Shown here: piece by piece, positions 11,482 to 20,261 of the stretch
Layout: each line of letters starts with the position of its first letter
How positions within the stretch are numbered: position 1 is the stretch's first letter
Assembly (NCBI RefSeq): GCF_021768455.1
Contig: NZ_JAIZVX010000010.1
Coordinates: 1-47,519 of the forward strand
Source of the DNA: Aquabacterium sp.
GTDB lineage: Bacteria; Pseudomonadota; Gammaproteobacteria; Burkholderiales; Burkholderiaceae_C
Direction of reading: 5' to 3'
DNA: 47,519 nt
Notes under the pieces: generated by a model
Seen by the model: only the letters and a program-made list of their open reading frames with translations
What the model was told of the DNA's origin: nothing
The model's database searches: none
Position numbers and translations under genes: made by a program

Positions 11482-11621
11482 TATCGCACAAAATCCCTCG
11501 CCAAAGGGATCAGGATGGGGCCAGCGGCTCCGGTCAAACCCTGTGAAACGGTGCTAACCTCAGGTTTACACCCACTTCCAGAGGTTGACGGGCCGCCGGC
11601 CCATGCCTACGCTTGCGACCC

Positions 11622-12404
11622 ATGCGTTTTTTCCAGAGCCCACACGGCCGCCCTGCCCCTTGTTCGGGCGACCATGCTTTCGGGCGAGGCATCTCCCGTG
11701 CCCTTTGCACCCTGGCCGTCTTCCTGACAGCCTCGGGCTTCGTGCCGGGCATCGCCCAGACTGATGCCCAGGCGCAAACCGCTGCCGTCACGGCCCCTGC
11801 AGTCACCGCACCCGCGGGCAATCTGCCCACCGGCTCTGCAGGCAGTGCAGGCTCGGTCACCGCGGGCAATTCGGGTACAACGGCCCCGGCCGAAGACCCC
11901 GTCACCCGCTTCCTGGCCGACAAAGGCCTGATGCCCAACACCCGTCCCGTGGTCGAAATGGCCCAGCAGGTCCGCGACCGTGCGACCGACATGGCCTCCA
12001 ACCTCGTCGTCTCCGCCATGAACTTCCTGGGCGTGCCTTACCGACGAGGGGGGCAGTCGCGTGAACAGGGCTTCGACTGCAGTGGCTTCACCCGCCATGT
12101 GTTTGAAAACAGCGTGGGCCTGATCCTGCCCCGCCGTGCGATCGAACAGGCGAATTCGCCAGATCTCGTGCCGGTCTCCCGCGCCGAACTCAAGCCTGGC
12201 GACCTGGTGTTCTTCAACACCCTGCGACACACCTTCTCGCACGTCGGCATCTACATCGGCGACAACAAGTTCATCCACTCCCCCCGCGCCGGTGGCGAAG
12301 TGCGTGTGGAAGACATCCGATTGGACTACTGGCAGGCCCGCTTTGACGGCGCCCGCCGCGCGCCCAAGGTCGACGGCCGCCAGGCCGCCGCACCGGCCAA
12401 CTGA
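11622..12404 (+). CDS. NlpC/P60-family cell wall endopeptidase, exported
   Basis: A predicted periplasmic cysteine peptidase of 260 residues that cuts within peptidoglycan peptides. The N-terminus has basic residues, then a hydrophobic stretch (ALCTLAVFLTASGF) and an AQA-type signal peptidase site near residue 45. An Ala/Gly/Thr-rich linker follows. The NlpC/P60 domain covers about residues 125-250, with catalytic C153 (FDCSGF), H207 (SHVGIYIG) and H219 (FIHSPR), as in Spr/MepS-type enzymes. The ATG at 11622 is preferred over an in-frame TTG at 11613. The signal peptide is long. It probably has its own promoter in the 140-base gap after ohr. Confidence 0.88.
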   Translation: MRFFQSPHGRPAPCSGDHAFGRGISRALCTLAVFLTASGFVPGIAQTDAQAQTAAVTAPAVTAPAGNLPTGSAGSAGSVTAGNSGTTAPAEDPVTRFLADKGLMPNTRPVVEMAQQVRDRATDMASNLVVSAMNFLGVPYRRGGQSREQGFDCSGFTRHVFENSVGLILPRRAIEQANSPDLVPVSRAELKPGDLVFFNTLRHTFSHVGIYIGDNKFIHSPRAGGEVRVEDIRLDYWQARFDGARRAPKVDGRQAAAPAN

Positions 12405-12469
12405 ATCGGCCCCGGTCCTGGCGTGGGCGTCGCCACGCTGTCGCACGCTCGGCCCTCCCTTGAACGACA

Positions 12470-13627
12470 ATGCGCAGCAACATGAGCCCGTCGCACGTTC
12501 AACGCCCCTCTGTGGTCATCCCCATCCAGGCTGCTGCCGCTCCTGTGCGCCACAGCGGGCAGGCCCTCCCTCCCCCCTTGCCGTCGCCTGCAGATGAACT
12601 GCCTCTCGACACGCTGGGTCGCCCCCTCACCGATCTGCGCATCTCGGTGACTGACCGCTGCAACTTCCGATGCGGCTACTGCATGCCAAGATCGGTCTTC
12701 GGGCGCGACCACGCGTTCCTGCCCCATGCCGAGTTACTCAGTTTCGAAGAAATCACCCGGGTGGCCCGGGTGATGCTCTCTCTGGGTGTGCGCAAGCTCC
12801 GCTTGACGGGAGGGGAGCCGCTGCTGCGCAAGGACCTCGAACGGCTCGTGGCCCAGCTTGCCGCCTTGCGCACCCTCGACGGCGGCCCACCTGAACTCAC
12901 GCTCACCACCAACGGCAGCCTGCTGTCCCGCAAGGCCCAGGCGCTGCGAGATGCCGGACTGGACCGCGTCACCGTCAGCCTCGACGCACTGGACCCCGCC
13001 ACCTTTCAGCGCATGAGTGACACCGGCCTGCAGGTCGACGACGTGCTGACCGGCATCGATGCCGCCCGCGCAGCCGGCCTGAGCCAGGTGAAAGTCAACA
13101 TGGTGGTGCAAAGGGGCGTGAACGACGCGCAGATCCTGCCCATGGCCCGCCATTTCCGCGGCACAGGGATCGAACTGCGCTTCATCGAATTCATGGACGT
13201 CGGTGCAACCAATGGCTGGCAGATGGACCACGTGCTGAGTTCGGAGGCGGTGCGCCACCTCATCCATGCCGCCCACCCATTGCAGCCCGCGGATGCCGGC
13301 CAACCAGGCGCCACCGCCAAGCGCTGGGCCTACGCCGATGGTGCCGGCCACGTTGGCTTCATCTCCAGCGTCACCCAGGCCTTTTGTGGCGACTGCAGCC
13401 GGCTGCGCCTGTCCACCGACGGCCGCCTCTACACCTGCCTGTTCGCCACCCAAGGACACGACCTGCGCACCCCGCTGCGTGACGGGCAGGACGAGGCCAC
13501 CCTGCGTGCCCGGGTGGCCGCATTGTGGGCCGGTCGCACCGATCGTTACTCTGCCCTCCGAGGGCAAGGCCAGGCCATGGCCGACTCGGCTGCGTCCCGC
13601 GTGGAAATGAGCTTCATCGGTGGCTGA
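12470..13627 (+). CDS. moaA: GTP 3',8-cyclase (molybdenum cofactor synthesis)
   Basis: A radical SAM enzyme of 385 residues for the first step of molybdopterin synthesis from GTP. The N-terminal cluster motif is [11 protein letters not shown] second [4Fe-4S] cluster is indicated by [10 protein letters not shown] and a third cysteine in LYTCLFA. The chain ends in FIGG, matching the C-terminal double glycine needed by MoaA. About 45 residues precede the core ([17 protein letters not shown]); an ATG at 12482 is an alternative start. The stop overlaps the start of mobA by eight bases, forming a molybdenum cofactor unit. Confidence 0.95.
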   Translation: MRSNMSPSHVQRPSVVIPIQAAAAPVRHSGQALPPPLPSPADELPLDTLGRPLTDLRISVTDRCNFRCGYCMPRSVFGRDHAFLPHAELLSFEEITRVARVMLSLGVRKLRLTGGEPLLRKDLERLVAQLAALRTLDGGPPELTLTTNGSLLSRKAQALRDAGLDRVTVSLDALDPATFQRMSDTGLQVDDVLTGIDAARAAGLSQVKVNMVVQRGVNDAQILPMARHFRGTGIELRFIEFMDVGATNGWQMDHVLSSEAVRHLIHAAHPLQPADAGQPGATAKRWAYADGAGHVGFISSVTQAFCGDCSRLRLSTDGRLYTCLFATQGHDLRTPLRDGQDEATLRARVAALWAGRTDRYSALRGQGQAMADSAASRVEMSFIGG

Positions 13628-14261
13628 GCCCCTGCCAGCCCTCAGTGCTTGGATGCTGGCCGGCGGCGAGGGCCGGCGCATGGGCGGACGGGACAAGGGG
13701 CTGGTTCTGCACGGCGGGCAGCCCCTGGCAACATGGGGGCTGGCTCGCCTGGCTCCACAGGCCCAGGCCCTGGGCATCGTGGCCAACCGCAACCTGACCG
13801 CCTACGAGGCACTGCTGCATGACAGCCTGAATGGCGTCGCCAGATCCCCCCTCTCACTTGGGGTGCGCCCGGACGATGCCCTCTGGCCCGAACGCAGTGG
13901 ACCGCTGGCCGGCATCCTGACCGCATTGGCGCACAGCCCGCACGACTGGGTGCTGGTCTCCCCCTGCGACCTGCCTGACCTGCCTGTCGACCTGGCGAAT
14001 CGCCTCTTGTCGCATGCCCTTGCTCAGGGCGCCGATGTCGCCATACCCTGGTCCCAGGCGCCGGGTGACGCCATGCGACACCATTGGGTTTGCGCCTTGC
14101 TGCACAAGCGGGTTTCTCCGACAATCGCGGCCGAGTTTGTGAAAGGCGAACGTAAAGTTCGCTCTGCCATCACCCGCTGCAAATGGCTCGGCGTATGCTT
14201 TACAAATCACGCCAGCTTCCACAACATCAATACCCTGGAGACCCGCGATGGTGGTGACTGA
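13620..14261 (+). CDS. mobA: molybdenum cofactor guanylyltransferase
   Basis: Transfers GMP from GTP to molybdopterin, giving the bis-MGD precursor form. The protein has 213 residues. The nucleotide-binding loop is [16 protein letters not shown] at the N-terminus, and [12 protein letters not shown] holds the metal-binding aspartate. A GTG start at 13620 is chosen because the next ATG (13653) would cut into the first beta strand (LSAWMLAGG). The gene overlaps moaA by eight bases at its start and the acetyltransferase by 14 bases at its end. Partner genes of the pathway (moaC, moeA) are not in this window. Confidence 0.92.
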   Translation: MAEPLPALSAWMLAGGEGRRMGGRDKGLVLHGGQPLATWGLARLAPQAQALGIVANRNLTAYEALLHDSLNGVARSPLSLGVRPDDALWPERSGPLAGILTALAHSPHDWVLVSPCDLPDLPVDLANRLLSHALAQGADVAIPWSQAPGDAMRHHWVCALLHKRVSPTIAAEFVKGERKVRSAITRCKWLGVCFTNHASFHNINTLETRDGGD

Positions 14262-14793
14262 TTCCCCCGTGCGCCTTGCCCGCATCGCACCGGCCGACCT
14301 CAGCCCCTACAAGAGCCTCCGCGATGAAGGCCTGCGCCTCTACCCGGATGCCTTCGATGCCGACATCGAAAGCGAGCAGGCCCGCCCCCCCGAGAGCTTC
14401 CTGGGCAAACTGGGCCTCACCGAACCCCTGGGCGGCACCTTCCTGCTGGCCGCCTGGGAGCAGCGCACCATGGTGGGCGTCATCGGCCTGGAACGCCAGT
14501 CGATGCACAAGCTGCGCCACAGCGCCGAGCTCAACAGCATGATGGTGCACCCCAGCCACACCGGCAAAGGCATCGGCATCATGCTGGTGGAGGCCCTGGT
14601 CGCCGAGGCCCGCAAGGCCATCGGGCTTGAGCAGATCACCCTGCGCGTCAGCACTTCCAGCGAATCGGCCATCCGCCTCTACGAACGGGCCGGTTTCCGT
14701 GGCTGCGGCGTGGTGCCCCACGCCCTGAGGCTGGTCGACGGCCCCGGCCAGGTGCGCTACTTCGACAAGCTCACCATGGTCCTGATTCTCTGA
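14248..14793 (+). CDS. GNAT-family N-acetyltransferase
   Basis: A GCN5-related acetyltransferase of 181 residues with unknown substrate. The acetyl-CoA site is visible as MMVHPSHTGKGIGIMLVEAL and the C-terminal motif as SAIRLYERAGF. The ATG at 14248 is preceded by GGAG and lies inside the end of mobA, so it is probably translated from the same message. No functional link to the molybdenum cofactor is implied by the sequence. The substrate could be a small molecule or a protein. Confidence 0.85.
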   Translation: MVVTDSPVRLARIAPADLSPYKSLRDEGLRLYPDAFDADIESEQARPPESFLGKLGLTEPLGGTFLLAAWEQRTMVGVIGLERQSMHKLRHSAELNSMMVHPSHTGKGIGIMLVEALVAEARKAIGLEQITLRVSTSSESAIRLYERAGFRGCGVVPHALRLVDGPGQVRYFDKLTMVLIL

Positions 14794-14795
14794 AC

Positions 14796-14817
14796 CTGAC
14801 GGGGCGAGGCCCGTCGT
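14796..14817. terminator. weak hairpin between convergent genes
   Basis: GACGGG at 14798-14803 pairs with CCCGTC at 14810-14815 around a six-base loop in the 28-base gap between the acetyltransferase and rnhA. There is no T run on either strand, so it is at best a weak terminator or mRNA 3' end barrier. Confidence 0.3.
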
Positions 14818-14821
14818 GGCC

Positions 14822-15271
14822 TCAGCGGGCTTCCGCCGCGCCGCGGTTGGCCAGGCCGTCGGCTCGTTCGTTGCCGGGGTCGCCAGCGTGACCCTTGACC
14901 CAGCGCCAGTCCACATCGTGGCCAGCCGCCAGGGCCTCCAGCTCGCGCCAGAGGTCGTCGTTCTTCACCGGTTTGTTGTCGGCCGTCTTCCATCCACGGC
15001 GTTTCCAACCGTGGATCCACTCGGTGATGCCTTTGCGCACGTATTCGCTGTCGGTGTAGATCACGACCTTGCATCGGCGCTTGAGCACCCTCAGGGTTTC
15101 AATGACCGCGGTCAGCTCCATGCGGTTGTTGGTCGTGACCATTTCGCCCCCCCACATCTCGCGCTCATGCGGGCCGCTGACCATCCAGACGCCCCAGCCG
15201 CCTCGGCCCGGGTTGCCCTTGCACGCGCCGTCGGTGTAGGCCACCACGGCAGGCGTTGCTGCTTCACTCAT
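14822..15271 (-). CDS. rnhA: ribonuclease HI
   Basis: Cuts RNA in RNA-DNA hybrids (R-loops, primers). It has 149 residues, near the Escherichia coli length. The four acidic metal ligands are visible: D14 in [11 protein letters not shown], the E of NNRMELTAV, the D of YTDSEYV and the last D of GNERAD. The substrate-binding basic protrusion is present ([18 protein letters not shown]). The start ATG at 15271 overlaps the stop of the upstream methyltransferase (ATGA). The frame continues upstream, but that part is a shadow of the methyltransferase. Confidence 0.96.
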   Translation of the reverse strand: MSEAATPAVVAYTDGACKGNPGRGGWGVWMVSGPHEREMWGGEMVTTNNRMELTAVIETLRVLKRRCKVVIYTDSEYVRKGITEWIHGWKRRGWKTADNKPVKNDDLWRELEALAAGHDVDWRWVKGHAGDPGNERADGLANRGAAEAR

Positions 15272-16125
15272 CCGTTCACATCCTTCTGTGCGTTCTTGAC
15301 TGCCCCGCAGCGCTGATGCCGCTGGGCCACCACGGCCGGCGCCGCCGACGCGGGCATCCTGGCCTTCTTGACCTTGCCGATCAGGCGCACGCCGCGCGCG
15401 CGCTTGACCGCCACCACAAAATACACCGCACCCAGCACCGGCCACCACCGGTCGCCTGCGGCCTCCATCCAGCTCAGCCGCTGCCACCAGGTCTCGCCCT
15501 GCACCATCGGGCGGTAGCACCCGAAGCACCCGGCCTCCACCTCCAGGTCCAGCAGACGCAGCCAGTCTCGCAAGCGCCAGTAGGCGATGAACTCGCCCTG
15601 CGGCAACACCGTCGCCGACTGCACGCCCCAGTGCCCCATGCGCTGCCAAAGGCCCCACAGGCTGGCCGGGTTGAAGCCGGCAATGACCACACGCCCCTCC
15701 GGCATCAGCACCCGCTCCACCTCGCGCAAAGTGTCGTGGGGGTCACGGGCCAACTCCAGGGCATGGGGCAGAACCACGAGGTCCAGGCTGTTGCTCGGGA
15801 ACGGCAAAGCCTCGAAGTCGCAACGCAGGCTCAATGGCGCGCCTTGAAACGGTTCGGCTGTGGGCCCCTGCGTCGGAAAGGGCGACGGCATCACCTCGGG
15901 TGGCGCCACCCATCCCTGGTAGGCTGCGTCCAGCGCCAGCCAGCGGTGCGGCATGCGGTTGTGACGCAGGCCGTCGAGCTCCGGCAGGCCCAGCTGCAAC
16001 GCGTGAAAGCCGAACACATCGGCCACCAGGCGGTCCATCTGGGCCTGCTCCCAGGCGAGCAAGGCCTGGCCCGGCGGCAAAGCCAGCCAGGGGTGCAACT
16101 CTATAATCGGCTTGACTATCGACAT
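15268..16125 (-). CDS. class I SAM-dependent methyltransferase
   Basis: A methyltransferase-like protein of up to 285 residues, of the group found next to rnhA and gloB in Burkholderiales and other proteobacteria. The first SAM-binding strand is weak: the glycine-rich motif seen in most class I enzymes is not obvious. The post-motif [18 protein letters not shown] and [15 protein letters not shown] are typical of the Methyltransf_11 group. Substrate unknown. The C-terminal 40 or so residues are basic ([18 protein letters not shown]). The ATG at 16125 shares bases with the gloB start on the other strand; a TTG about 30 bases further in is an alternative start. Confidence 0.8.
   Translation of the reverse strand: MSIVKPIIELHPWLALPPGQALLAWEQAQMDRLVADVFGFHALQLGLPELDGLRHNRMPHRWLALDAAYQGWVAPPEVMPSPFPTQGPTAEPFQGAPLSLRCDFEALPFPSNSLDLVVLPHALELARDPHDTLREVERVLMPEGRVVIAGFNPASLWGLWQRMGHWGVQSATVLPQGEFIAYWRLRDWLRLLDLEVEAGCFGCYRPMVQGETWWQRLSWMEAAGDRWWPVLGAVYFVVAVKRARGVRLIGKVKKARMPASAAPAVVAQRHQRCGAVKNAQKDVNG
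16102..16107 (+). promoter_or_regulatory. gloB: candidate -10 box for gloB
   Basis: A perfect TATAAT lies 16 bases before the gloB ATG, in the only AT-rich patch of this junction. No good -35 box is seen 17 bases upstream. If used, the leader would be only about 10 bases, and the box lies inside the beginning of the divergent methyltransferase gene as called here. Confidence 0.4.
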
Positions 16126-16900
16126 GAAACTCTCAGCCCTGCCCGCCTTCGCCGACAACTACATCTGGATGCTGCACGATGACCGTGAAGCCCTGGTGGT
16201 GGATCCGGGCGACGCCGCGCCGGTGAAGAGCGCCTTGTCAGCCCTTGGGCTGTCCCTGGGCGCCATTCTAGTGACCCATCATCATGCCGACCACGTGGGT
16301 GGCATCCCTTCGTTGCAAACAGGGTCCATCCCGGTCTATGGCCCCCAGCGCGAAGGCATTCCCGGGGTCACCCATCCCGTGGGCGGCGGTGACATGGTCC
16401 TCTGGCATGGCCTGAGCTTTCAGGTGCTGGACACCCCCGGCCACACGCGCGGGCACATCGTTTACATCTTGAACGAGGGGCTCTCGTCCACCGATGCCGA
16501 TCCGCTCGCCTTCGTTGGGGATACACTGTTTTCTGCTGGGTGCGGTCGCCTGTTCGAGGGCAGCATGCAGCAACTCCACGAGAGCCTGAACCGGCTGGCG
16601 CAACTGCCCGACCACACCCGGGTATGCGCCACCCACGAATACACGCTCAGCAACCTGCGTTTTGCGCAGGCGGTTGAACCCGACAACCCAGACATCCGGG
16701 GCCACCTCGCCCACTGCCAAGGTCTGCGTGCGCAGAACCTGCCGACCCTGCCCAGCACGATGCAAACCGAGAAGCGCATCAACCCCTTCTTGCGCTGCGA
16801 TCAACCTGCGGTCATGGCCGCCGCCCTGGAACATGGGGCAGCGGACACCCAGCCTGTGTCGGTCTTCTCCGCCCTGAGGCTCTGGAAGAACACATTCTGA
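16124..16900 (+). CDS. gloB: hydroxyacylglutathione hydrolase (glyoxalase II)
   Basis: Hydrolyses S-D-lactoylglutathione to lactate and glutathione, completing methylglyoxal detoxification. A metallo-beta-lactamase fold protein of 258 residues. The dinuclear metal motif is THHHADH with H52, H54, D56 and H57; further ligands are in DTPGHTRGHI, FVGDTLFSAGCGR and ATHEYT. The start KLSALPAFADNYIWML is typical for GloB, which favours ATG 16124 over an in-frame TTG at 16112. It is followed after two bases by the transglycosylase gene, so the two are co-transcribed. Confidence 0.95.
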   Translation: MKLSALPAFADNYIWMLHDDREALVVDPGDAAPVKSALSALGLSLGAILVTHHHADHVGGIPSLQTGSIPVYGPQREGIPGVTHPVGGGDMVLWHGLSFQVLDTPGHTRGHIVYILNEGLSSTDADPLAFVGDTLFSAGCGRLFEGSMQQLHESLNRLAQLPDHTRVCATHEYTLSNLRFAQAVEPDNPDIRGHLAHCQGLRAQNLPTLPSTMQTEKRINPFLRCDQPAVMAAALEHGAADTQPVSVFSALRLWKNTF

Positions 16901-16902
16901 CG

Positions 16903-18726
16903 ATGAAGCACAAGCAAGCGCTGCGACGCCCGGCACACCTGGGCCTGACCCTTCTCAGCTGCATGAGCCTGTGGGCATGCAGCAGCCAGCCCACTCAGAA
17001 CAGCCGATTGGCGCTGAACCCGGAACGCCTGGTGCAAAACGCCCCCACCGCGGCCCGTGGTGACATCCAGAGCGGGGGCCGACTCGGCACCCGCCCCGAC
17101 CCCATCACCGGCTTGCGCGTCGACACCGGCGCCGTCCCCACCTCCAACACCTCGCCCAGCATCGCCGCCTCGCTGGTCAACGCAGCATCGGCTCAGACCG
17201 CCACGGGCGACGAAGAGGGCCGGGAAGCCGTGGGCACACCCACCGATCCGCTGCGCGCCGACGCCCCGATCAACCTGTCGGACAGCACCGCCAACCAGGA
17301 CCTCTGGGGACGTGTGCGCAAGGGCTTCGCCCTGCCCGAACTCGAGACCGACCTCGTCGCCGACCATGAACGCTGGTACGCAGCCCGCCCCGATTACGTC
17401 CAGCGCATGACCGATCGCGGCAGCCGTTACCTCTTCCACGTCGTGGAGGAGATCGAGCGCCGCCAGATGCCGACCGAACTGGCCCTGCTGCCCTTCATCG
17501 AGAGCGCCTTCAATCCCCAGGCGCAGTCTTCGGCGCGCGCCTCGGGCATCTGGCAGTTCATGCCCGCCACCGGCAAGGACTTCGCGCTCAAGCAGAACAT
17601 GTTCCGTGATGATCGGCGCGATGTGCTGGCCTCCACCCGTGCCGCGCTCGATTACCTGCAGCGCCTCTACCGTCAGTTCGGTGACTGGCACCTGGCCCTG
17701 GCCGCTTACAACTGGGGCGAAGGCAATGTGCAAAAGGCCATCGCCCGCAACCAGCGAGCCGGCCTGCCCACCGACTACCTGAGCCTCAACATGCCGCCCG
17801 AAACGCGCAACTACGTGCCCAAGTTGCACGCGGTCAAGCACATCGTGGCCCGCCCTGAGGCCTTCAATCTCACCCTGACGCCGGTGGAAAACCACCCCTA
17901 TTTCGTCAGCGTGCCCATTCAGCGCGACATGGACCTGACCCTGGCTGCCCGCCTGGCCGGCCTGCCCGCCGATGAGTTCAAGGCACTGAACCCTTCCCAG
18001 AACAAGCCGGTGATCCTGGCAGCCGGCACCCCGCAGGTTCTGCTGCCGTACGACAACGCCAACCTCTTCGTGCGCAACCTCCAGAATCACCGCGGCCCGC
18101 TGGCCTCGCTGACCGCCTGGGTTGTGCCCCGCACCATGCGTCCGGCCGACGCCGCACGCGAAGTGGGCATGAACGAAGGCAGCTTGCGCGAGCTCAACCA
18201 CATCCCACCCAAGATGCTGGTGAAGGCCGGATCGACTCTGCTGGTGCCGCGATCAGAGCAACGCGCTCAGGACGTCTCCGAGTCGCTGGCCGACAACGCC
18301 ATGATGGCCCTGGCACCCGACGTGCCACCGCTTCGACGCATCAACTTCAAGGCCGGCAAGCGCGACACCGTGGCCTCCGTGGCCAGCCGCTACAAGGTCA
18401 CGCCACAGCAGGTGGCCCAATGGAACCGCGTGGGCACGAAGGCTAGCTTCACGCGGGGACAGGCCCTCACGGTCTACGTGCCCGCGGGGCGCCCGAACAC
18501 CCAAGTGGCATCCGTGGCGGTTCGCAATGCCAAGGACAACAAGGACAGCAGGGACAACCGCAGCACCACTCGCTCGCAGCCCCTTCGCGGCAATGCCAAG
18601 GTGGTCCGGATCGCCAGCGCGGCCCCTGTCGGCAACAAGGGTGCCAACCGCAGTGCGGCCCGCACGCCCAGCAAGCCCTCGGCACCGGCCGCTCGGGCTC
18701 GCGTGAGGGTGGCCAGCGCACGCTGA
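16903..18726 (+). CDS. membrane-bound lytic murein transglycosylase with LysM repeats (MltD-like)
   Basis: A predicted outer-membrane lipoprotein of 607 residues that cleaves peptidoglycan glycan strands. The lipobox is LWAC with C26 after a basic, hydrophobic leader. A Ser/Thr/Ala-rich linker runs to about residue 125. The transglycosylase domain (about 150-290) has the catalytic glutamate near E200 in LPFIESAFNP, then SARASGIWQFMPATGK and ALAAYNWGEGNV. Two LysM-like segments follow, near residues 400-445 and 480-525. The C-terminal 80 residues are basic and low-complexity, suited to wall binding. The start is two bases after gloB, an unusual partner. Confidence 0.9.
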   Translation: MKHKQALRRPAHLGLTLLSCMSLWACSSQPTQNSRLALNPERLVQNAPTAARGDIQSGGRLGTRPDPITGLRVDTGAVPTSNTSPSIAASLVNAASAQTATGDEEGREAVGTPTDPLRADAPINLSDSTANQDLWGRVRKGFALPELETDLVADHERWYAARPDYVQRMTDRGSRYLFHVVEEIERRQMPTELALLPFIESAFNPQAQSSARASGIWQFMPATGKDFALKQNMFRDDRRDVLASTRAALDYLQRLYRQFGDWHLALAAYNWGEGNVQKAIARNQRAGLPTDYLSLNMPPETRNYVPKLHAVKHIVARPEAFNLTLTPVENHPYFVSVPIQRDMDLTLAARLAGLPADEFKALNPSQNKPVILAAGTPQVLLPYDNANLFVRNLQNHRGPLASLTAWVVPRTMRPADAAREVGMNEGSLRELNHIPPKMLVKAGSTLLVPRSEQRAQDVSESLADNAMMALAPDVPPLRRINFKAGKRDTVASVASRYKVTPQQVAQWNRVGTKASFTRGQALTVYVPAGRPNTQVASVAVRNAKDNKDSRDNRSTTRSQPLRGNAKVVRIASAAPVGNKGANRSAARTPSKPSAPAARARVRVASAR

Positions 18727-18759
18727 TGCCCTCTGGCGACGCACGCACCAGCACATGAA

Positions 18760-18784
18760 AAAGGGGCCCTGCAGGGGCCCCTTT
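18760..18784. terminator. bidirectional intrinsic terminator
   Basis: AAAGGGGCCC at 18760-18769 pairs perfectly with GGGCCCCTTT at 18775-18784 around a five-base loop. The A and T runs on either side allow it to work for the transglycosylase gene on the plus strand and the MAPEG gene on the minus strand. Confidence 0.85.
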
Positions 18785-18809
18785 GCTTTGGGTCGATGCC
18801 CGCCAGCGG

Positions 18810-19217
18810 TCAGACCGCCCCGTTGGCCATCATCAAGATGGCAATCGACAGACCCAGGCCCAGGAACCAGACCAGGCTGCGCACCATCGCCAGGTTCATC
18901 AGGTAGACGGCAACGTACGCCACGCGCACGGCCACAAAGGCGAGCGCCAACTGATCGATGCGGGCCTGGTCCGCATGGGCCTGCTGAGCCAGCACCACCG
19001 CAGCGATGAACAGCGGCAGTGCTTCGAAGCCATTGGCCTGAGCTGCCACTGCACGCGCCTGCCAACCCTGCACCTTGGCAGCCCACTCACGAGGGTGGTG
19101 GTTGTCGTAACCGTTCTGATTGCGCCGGCTCTTCAGGCCAAAGCTGGCCTTGGCCATGCCCACGGTCAACACCGGCAGCACACACGCTGCCACCACACAC
19201 CAATTGGCGATGCTCAT
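18810..19217 (-). CDS. MAPEG-family membrane protein
   Basis: A small integral membrane protein of 135 residues with four hydrophobic segments, matching the MAPEG group (eicosanoid and glutathione metabolism relatives). The loop with HHPREWAAKVQGWQARAVAAQ and NGFEALPLFIAA is characteristic of the bacterial members. A glutathione-dependent activity is known for some members, but the bacterial ones are mostly uncharacterised, so no substrate is assigned. It lies 60 bases after recR on the same strand and ends near a strong terminator. Confidence 0.85.
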   Translation of the reverse strand: MSIANWCVVAACVLPVLTVGMAKASFGLKSRRNQNGYDNHHPREWAAKVQGWQARAVAAQANGFEALPLFIAAVVLAQQAHADQARIDQLALAFVAVRVAYVAVYLMNLAMVRSLVWFLGLGLSIAILMMANGAV

Positions 19218-19277
19218 GCACGTCTCCTTGGCCTCTCGGGCCTGTTGGAATGGATCAAGGGCACCGATCGAACACGC

Positions 19278-19865
19278 TCAACGGCGGTCCATGAACGCGT
19301 GGGCGATCGTCCCAAGGTCAACATACTCCAGTTCGCTGCCCACGGGCACGCCACGGGCCAGCCGTGTCACCTTCAAGCCCCGGTTTCGCAACTGCTCGCT
19401 GAGCACATGGGCCGTGGCCTCGCCTTCGGCGGTGAAGCTGGTGGCCAGAATCACCTCCTGGACCAGGCCATCGCTGGCCCGCTCCAACAGCGCGGCCAGG
19501 CCGATGTCGCGGGCGCCCAGGCCATCCAGCGGGCTCAAGCGCCCGAGCAGGACAAAGTAGTGCCCCTTGTAGCTGCCCGTGCGCTCGAGCGCAGCCTGAT
19601 CGGCCGGGGTCTCGATGACACAGAGGAGGCTGCCATCGCGCCCCTCGTCCTGGCACACGTCGCACACGGGCGCGCGGCTGAAGGTGTGGCAACGCTGGCA
19701 ATGCCCGATGTCTGACACGGCGCCTTCCAGCGCCCGGGCCAGCTTGAGCGCCGATGGGCGATCATGCTGAAGCAGGTGGTAGGCCATGCGCTGGGCGGAT
19801 TTCTGCCCCACGCCCGGCAGACAGCGGAGGGCGTCGATCAAGGCGTCCAGGGCGGAATCGGCCAT
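19278..19865 (-). CDS. recR: recombination mediator RecR
   Basis: Part of the RecFOR pathway that loads RecA at single-strand gaps. The protein has 195 residues. In order: an N-terminal helix-hairpin-helix ([20 protein letters not shown]), a C4 zinc finger (CQRC and CDVCQDEG), a Toprim domain starting at [15 protein letters not shown], and the C-terminal Walker B-like end ([14 protein letters not shown]). It follows ybaB after 15 bases, in the usual dnaX-ybaB-recR order. Confidence 0.97.
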   Translation of the reverse strand: MADSALDALIDALRCLPGVGQKSAQRMAYHLLQHDRPSALKLARALEGAVSDIGHCQRCHTFSRAPVCDVCQDEGRDGSLLCVIETPADQAALERTGSYKGHYFVLLGRLSPLDGLGARDIGLAALLERASDGLVQEVILATSFTAEGEATAHVLSEQLRNRGLKVTRLARGVPVGSELEYVDLGTIAHAFMDRR

Positions 19866-19880
19866 TCAGCACCAGCCAGA

Positions 19881-20207
19881 TCAGAACGGCAGCTTCATGC
19901 CGGGCGGCAAGGGCATGCCCGCCGTCAGCTTGCCCATCTTCTCGGCGCTGGTGGCTTCGGCGCGGCGCACGGCGTCGTTGAACGCGGCGGCCACGAGGTC
20001 TTCCAGCATGTCCTTGTCATCGGCCAGCAGGCTGGGGTCGATGGTGACGCGCTTGACCTCGTTCTTGCAGCTCATGACGACCTTGACCAGACCGGAGCCC
20101 GACTGGCCCTCGACGTCGATCAGGGCCAGTTGCTCCTGGGCCTTCTTCAGGTTGTCCTGCATCTGCTGGGCTTGTTTCATCAGGCCCGCGAGTTGTCCTT
20201 TGAGCAT
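19881..20207 (-). CDS. ybaB: YbaB/EbfC-family nucleoid-associated protein
   Basis: A small DNA-binding protein of 108 residues that forms dimers and associates with the nucleoid. The family pattern is clear: a helical start ([20 protein letters not shown]), the central strand [19 protein letters not shown], and [20 protein letters not shown]. The C-terminal [18 protein letters not shown] is typical. It lies between dnaX and recR, its standard position. Confidence 0.95.
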   Translation of the reverse strand: MLKGQLAGLMKQAQQMQDNLKKAQEQLALIDVEGQSGSGLVKVVMSCKNEVKRVTIDPSLLADDKDMLEDLVAAAFNDAVRRAEATSAEKMGKLTAGMPLPPGMKLPF

Positions 20208-20261
20208 GGCTCATCCTTTCTTGCGCAAAACGCGATTGTCGCCGGGAACACCGGCAGAGGC

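Noticed and set aside
11493..11510. terminator after ohr (ATCCCT / AGGGAT)
   Set aside because: Only six pairs and no T run on the plus strand; not called.
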